Below, piece by piece: positions 6,736 through 7,938 of a DNA stretch of 7,938 bases. Source of the stretch: an uncultured Eubacteriales bacterium. Its GTDB lineage: Bacteria; Bacillota; Clostridia; Oscillospirales; CAG-272. Position numbers and translations under genes: made by a program. The DNA lies in contig CAKSLR010000062.1 in assembly GCA_934467435.1 (NCBI GenBank), forward strand, positions 1 to 7,938, given 5' to 3'. Within the stretch, counting starts at the first letter, position 1. Each line of letters begins with the position of its first letter. The notes under the pieces were generated by a model. That model was given only the letters and a program-made list of their open reading frames with translations. It made no database searches and was not told the origin of the DNA.

Positions 6736-7748
6736 CAGTACAGACTGCCCGAATTGACGACCGGCTGTGCGTCACGGTTCCCGCACAGCACCACCAGCAG
6801 GTTGGAAACCATGGCTGCCTTCCGTTCTTCATCCAGGTTGACAATGTTGGTTTCCCCGAGGCGTGCCAGCGCCATTTCCACCATACCAACGGCGCCGTCC
6901 ACAATCATTTTGCGGGCATCGACAATGGCGGAAGCCTGCTGTCGCTGTAACATGGCGGCGGCAATTTCGGGAGCGTAGGCGAGATAGGTAATGCGCGCTT
7001 CGATGATTTCCAGACCCGCAGTGCTGACGCGCTCCTGAATTTCATCCCGGATGCGGGCGGCAACGACCTCGCTGGAGCCGCGCAGGCTGCCCTCGTCCGC
7101 CATGCCGTCGCCCGTGGTGTCGATGTCCGGTGCGGTATCGTAAGGGTAGATGCGCACAATGTTGCGCAGGGCGCTGTCACATTGCAGGGAGAGATATTCT
7201 TTGTAGTTGTCCACTTCAAACACCGCCTTTGCAGTGTCCCGCACACGCCACATAACGGCGATGCCGATTTCCACCGGCGTGCCGAGACGGTCGTTGATCT
7301 TCTGGCGGGCGTTATTCAGCGTCATGATCTTCAGGGAAATGCGTTTGTCTGCCGTGGCAGCGTTCTGCGCATTGCTTGCGGTCAGGCGAATCGCACTGTC
7401 TTTCCCACTGTCCACATCGCTGCTTTGGCTCAGTTTGGTCTTTGCTGCCGGGTTGATGGCGGTGCAGAAAGGATTTACAAAATAGAACCCATCCCCCTTC
7501 AGGGTGCCGGCATACTTGCCGAACAGGGTCAGAACCAATGCCTCCTGCGGACGGAGCACCTTCAGCCCGAGCAGGGGAAGCCAGCCGATGCCAAGCCAGA
7601 TGGCGGAAACAATCGCCACCACCGGGCTGCCGCCGGCATCTGCTACGTTGCCGCCGTAAATGATGCCGAAAACCGCAAGCGCGTACAGGGCAATGACCGC
7701 AAGCAGAACTGCCATGCCGCATTTTTTGCCGATCACTTTTTCTTCCAT
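6735..7748 (-). CDS. Membrane-anchored SPFH/band 7 (prohibitin-like) protein
   Basis: This 337-residue protein belongs to the stomatin/prohibitin/flotillin group, which forms large rings or scaffolds on membranes and often affects membrane-protein quality or microdomain order. Two hydrophobic segments at about residues 11-33 and 41-62 anchor the N-terminus as a hairpin. The band 7 domain starts near V64 (VLRPQEALVLTLFGKYAGTL) and runs to about residue 265. A helical, Ala-rich stretch (EIAAAMLQRQQASAIVDARK) follows. The tail LDEERKAAMVSNLLVVLCG and the last residues PVVNSGSLY fit a subgroup I recall from several phyla. The segment at 203-225 (YDTAPDIDTTGDGM and onward) is an acidic, Gly-rich insert before the conserved LRGSS. 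The start is supported by GGAG 10 bases upstream and by a promoter. The gene leads a two-gene operon with the ribbon-helix-helix gene. No NfeD-type protease, a frequent SPFH partner, is nearby. Confidence 0.92.
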   Translation of the reverse strand: MEEKVIGKKCGMAVLLAVIALYALAVFGIIYGGNVADAGGSPVVAIVSAIWLGIGWLPLLGLKVLRPQEALVLTLFGKYAGTLKGDGFYFVNPFCTAINPAAKTKLSQSSDVDSGKDSAIRLTASNAQNAATADKRISLKIMTLNNARQKINDRLGTPVEIGIAVMWRVRDTAKAVFEVDNYKEYLSLQCDSALRNIVRIYPYDTAPDIDTTGDGMADEGSLRGSSEVVAARIRDEIQERVSTAGLEIIEARITYLAYAPEIAAAMLQRQQASAIVDARKMIVDGAVGMVEMALARLGETNIVNLDEERKAAMVSNLLVVLCGNRDAQPVVNSGSLY

Positions 7749-7773
7749 GATGTAAAATCTCCTTTGTTGTTTT

Positions 7774-7794
7774 GTGGTATCAAAATGATATCAC
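7774..7794. repeat. Inverted repeat over the -10 of the SPFH operon promoter, candidate operator
   Basis: GTGGTATC (7774-7781) and GATATCAC (7787-7794) are complementary at 7 of 8 positions (the odd pair is G-T) with a 5-base spacer. The repeat spans the -10 box and the expected transcription start, a good place for a repressor. The ribbon-helix-helix protein of the same operon is the obvious candidate, but nothing in the sequence proves it. Confidence 0.45.
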
Positions 7795-7813
7795 AATTAT
7801 ATAAAATTGTCAA
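7785..7813 (-). promoter_or_regulatory. Sigma-A promoter of the SPFH/ribbon-helix-helix operon
   Basis: On the minus strand TTGACA (complement of 7808-7813) is followed after 17 bases by TATCAT (complement of 7785-7790), preceded by TGA as an extended -10. The start of transcription should be near 7778, giving a leader of about 30 bases. Confidence 0.82.
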
Positions 7814-7856
7814 GGGCTCTCTTGAAAAAATTCGGAAAGAAAATTGTAAAAAGGAC

Positions 7857-7885
7857 TTGACAAACGGCAGGGAATTTGCTATAAT
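7857..7885 (+). promoter_or_regulatory. Perfect-consensus promoter of the tRNA-Leu gene
   Basis: TTGACA (7857-7862) and TATAAT (7880-7885) are both perfect and 17 bases apart, with TGC before the -10. The upstream stretch from about 7825 to 7855 is A-rich and could be an UP element, as is common for stable RNA promoters. Transcription should begin near 7892, about 7 bases before the mature tRNA. Confidence 0.92.
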
Positions 7886-7898
7886 AGCACCGTTCCAC

Positions 7899-7938
7899 GC
7901 GCGAGTGGCGGAACTGGCAGACGCGCACGTTTGAGGGG
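7899..7938 (+). tRNA. tRNA-Leu, probable anticodon GAG (5' part only)
   Basis: The acceptor 5' strand is GCGCGAG (7899-7905), then T8, G9 and a D arm GCGGAACTGGCAGACGC, which is the typical D-arm pattern of bacterial tRNA-Leu. The anticodon stem 5' strand would be CACGT (7926-7930) and the loop TTGAGGG (7931-7937), placing anticodon GAG at 7933-7935. The window ends at position 39, so the stem partner, long variable arm, T arm and acceptor 3' strand cannot be checked. Shifting the stem by one base would read TGA (Ser), but the D arm and loop agree better with Leu. Confidence 0.87.

Noticed and set aside
7182..7934. Plus-strand open frame of 250 codons opposite the SPFH gene and running into the tRNA
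   Set aside because: It crosses the divergent promoters and the tRNA-Leu gene, which no real coding frame should do, and it is antisense to a well-supported SPFH gene.
7899..7938. tRNA gene as an integration site for a mobile element
   Set aside because: No integrase or repeated tRNA 3' end is present, and the 3' part of the tRNA lies outside the window.

Overview
The window looks like chromosomal DNA of an anaerobic Firmicute, most likely class Clostridia. The evidence is purine-rich Shine-Dalgarno sites, textbook sigma-A promoters with 17-bp spacers, and a gene complement typical of gut Clostridia: a hybrid histidine kinase with a free Hpt protein, an M42 peptidase, an ABC half-exporter, and an SPFH protein paired with an Arc-like protein. 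I cannot name the genus. No CRISPR array, insertion sequence, phage gene or plasmid function is visible.

Region 1 (1-3029, + strand) is the end of a signalling operon. It holds the last 36 codons of a probable family 3 solute-binding protein, a membrane hybrid sensor histidine kinase/response regulator of 857 residues, and a 116-residue Hpt phosphotransfer protein. Neighbouring genes overlap by 1 and 8 bases, so translation is probably coupled. The natural reading is a His-Asp-His phosphorelay fed by an extracytoplasmic ligand-binding protein. Its final DNA-binding regulator is not in the window.

Region 2 (3030-3443) has no convincing gene. It holds open but unsupported reading frames, several short inverted repeats, and a terminator for the gene that follows on the minus strand.

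Region 3 (3444-6537) is a divergent pair: an M42 metallo-aminopeptidase (minus) and an ABC exporter half-transporter (plus). Their promoters lie back to back, with only 24 T-rich bases between the two -35 boxes. The ABC gene ends in a perfect 15-bp stem terminator that also terminates the convergent operon.

Region 4 (6547-7748, minus) is a two-gene operon. It encodes a membrane-anchored SPFH/band 7 protein followed, with a one-base TGATG overlap and no visible Shine-Dalgarno site, by a 62-residue ribbon-helix-helix protein. An inverted repeat covers the -10 box of this operon.

Region 5 (7857-7938, +) is a perfect-consensus promoter driving a tRNA-Leu gene with likely anticodon GAG, cut by the window end after the anticodon loop.

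Nothing here is clearly a new defence or mobile system. The items most worth a second look are the coupled SPFH/ribbon-helix-helix pair, the -10-overlapping inverted repeats at two promoters, the terminator palindrome that encodes the same C-terminal residues for two convergent genes, and the coupled sensor relay without a linked output.
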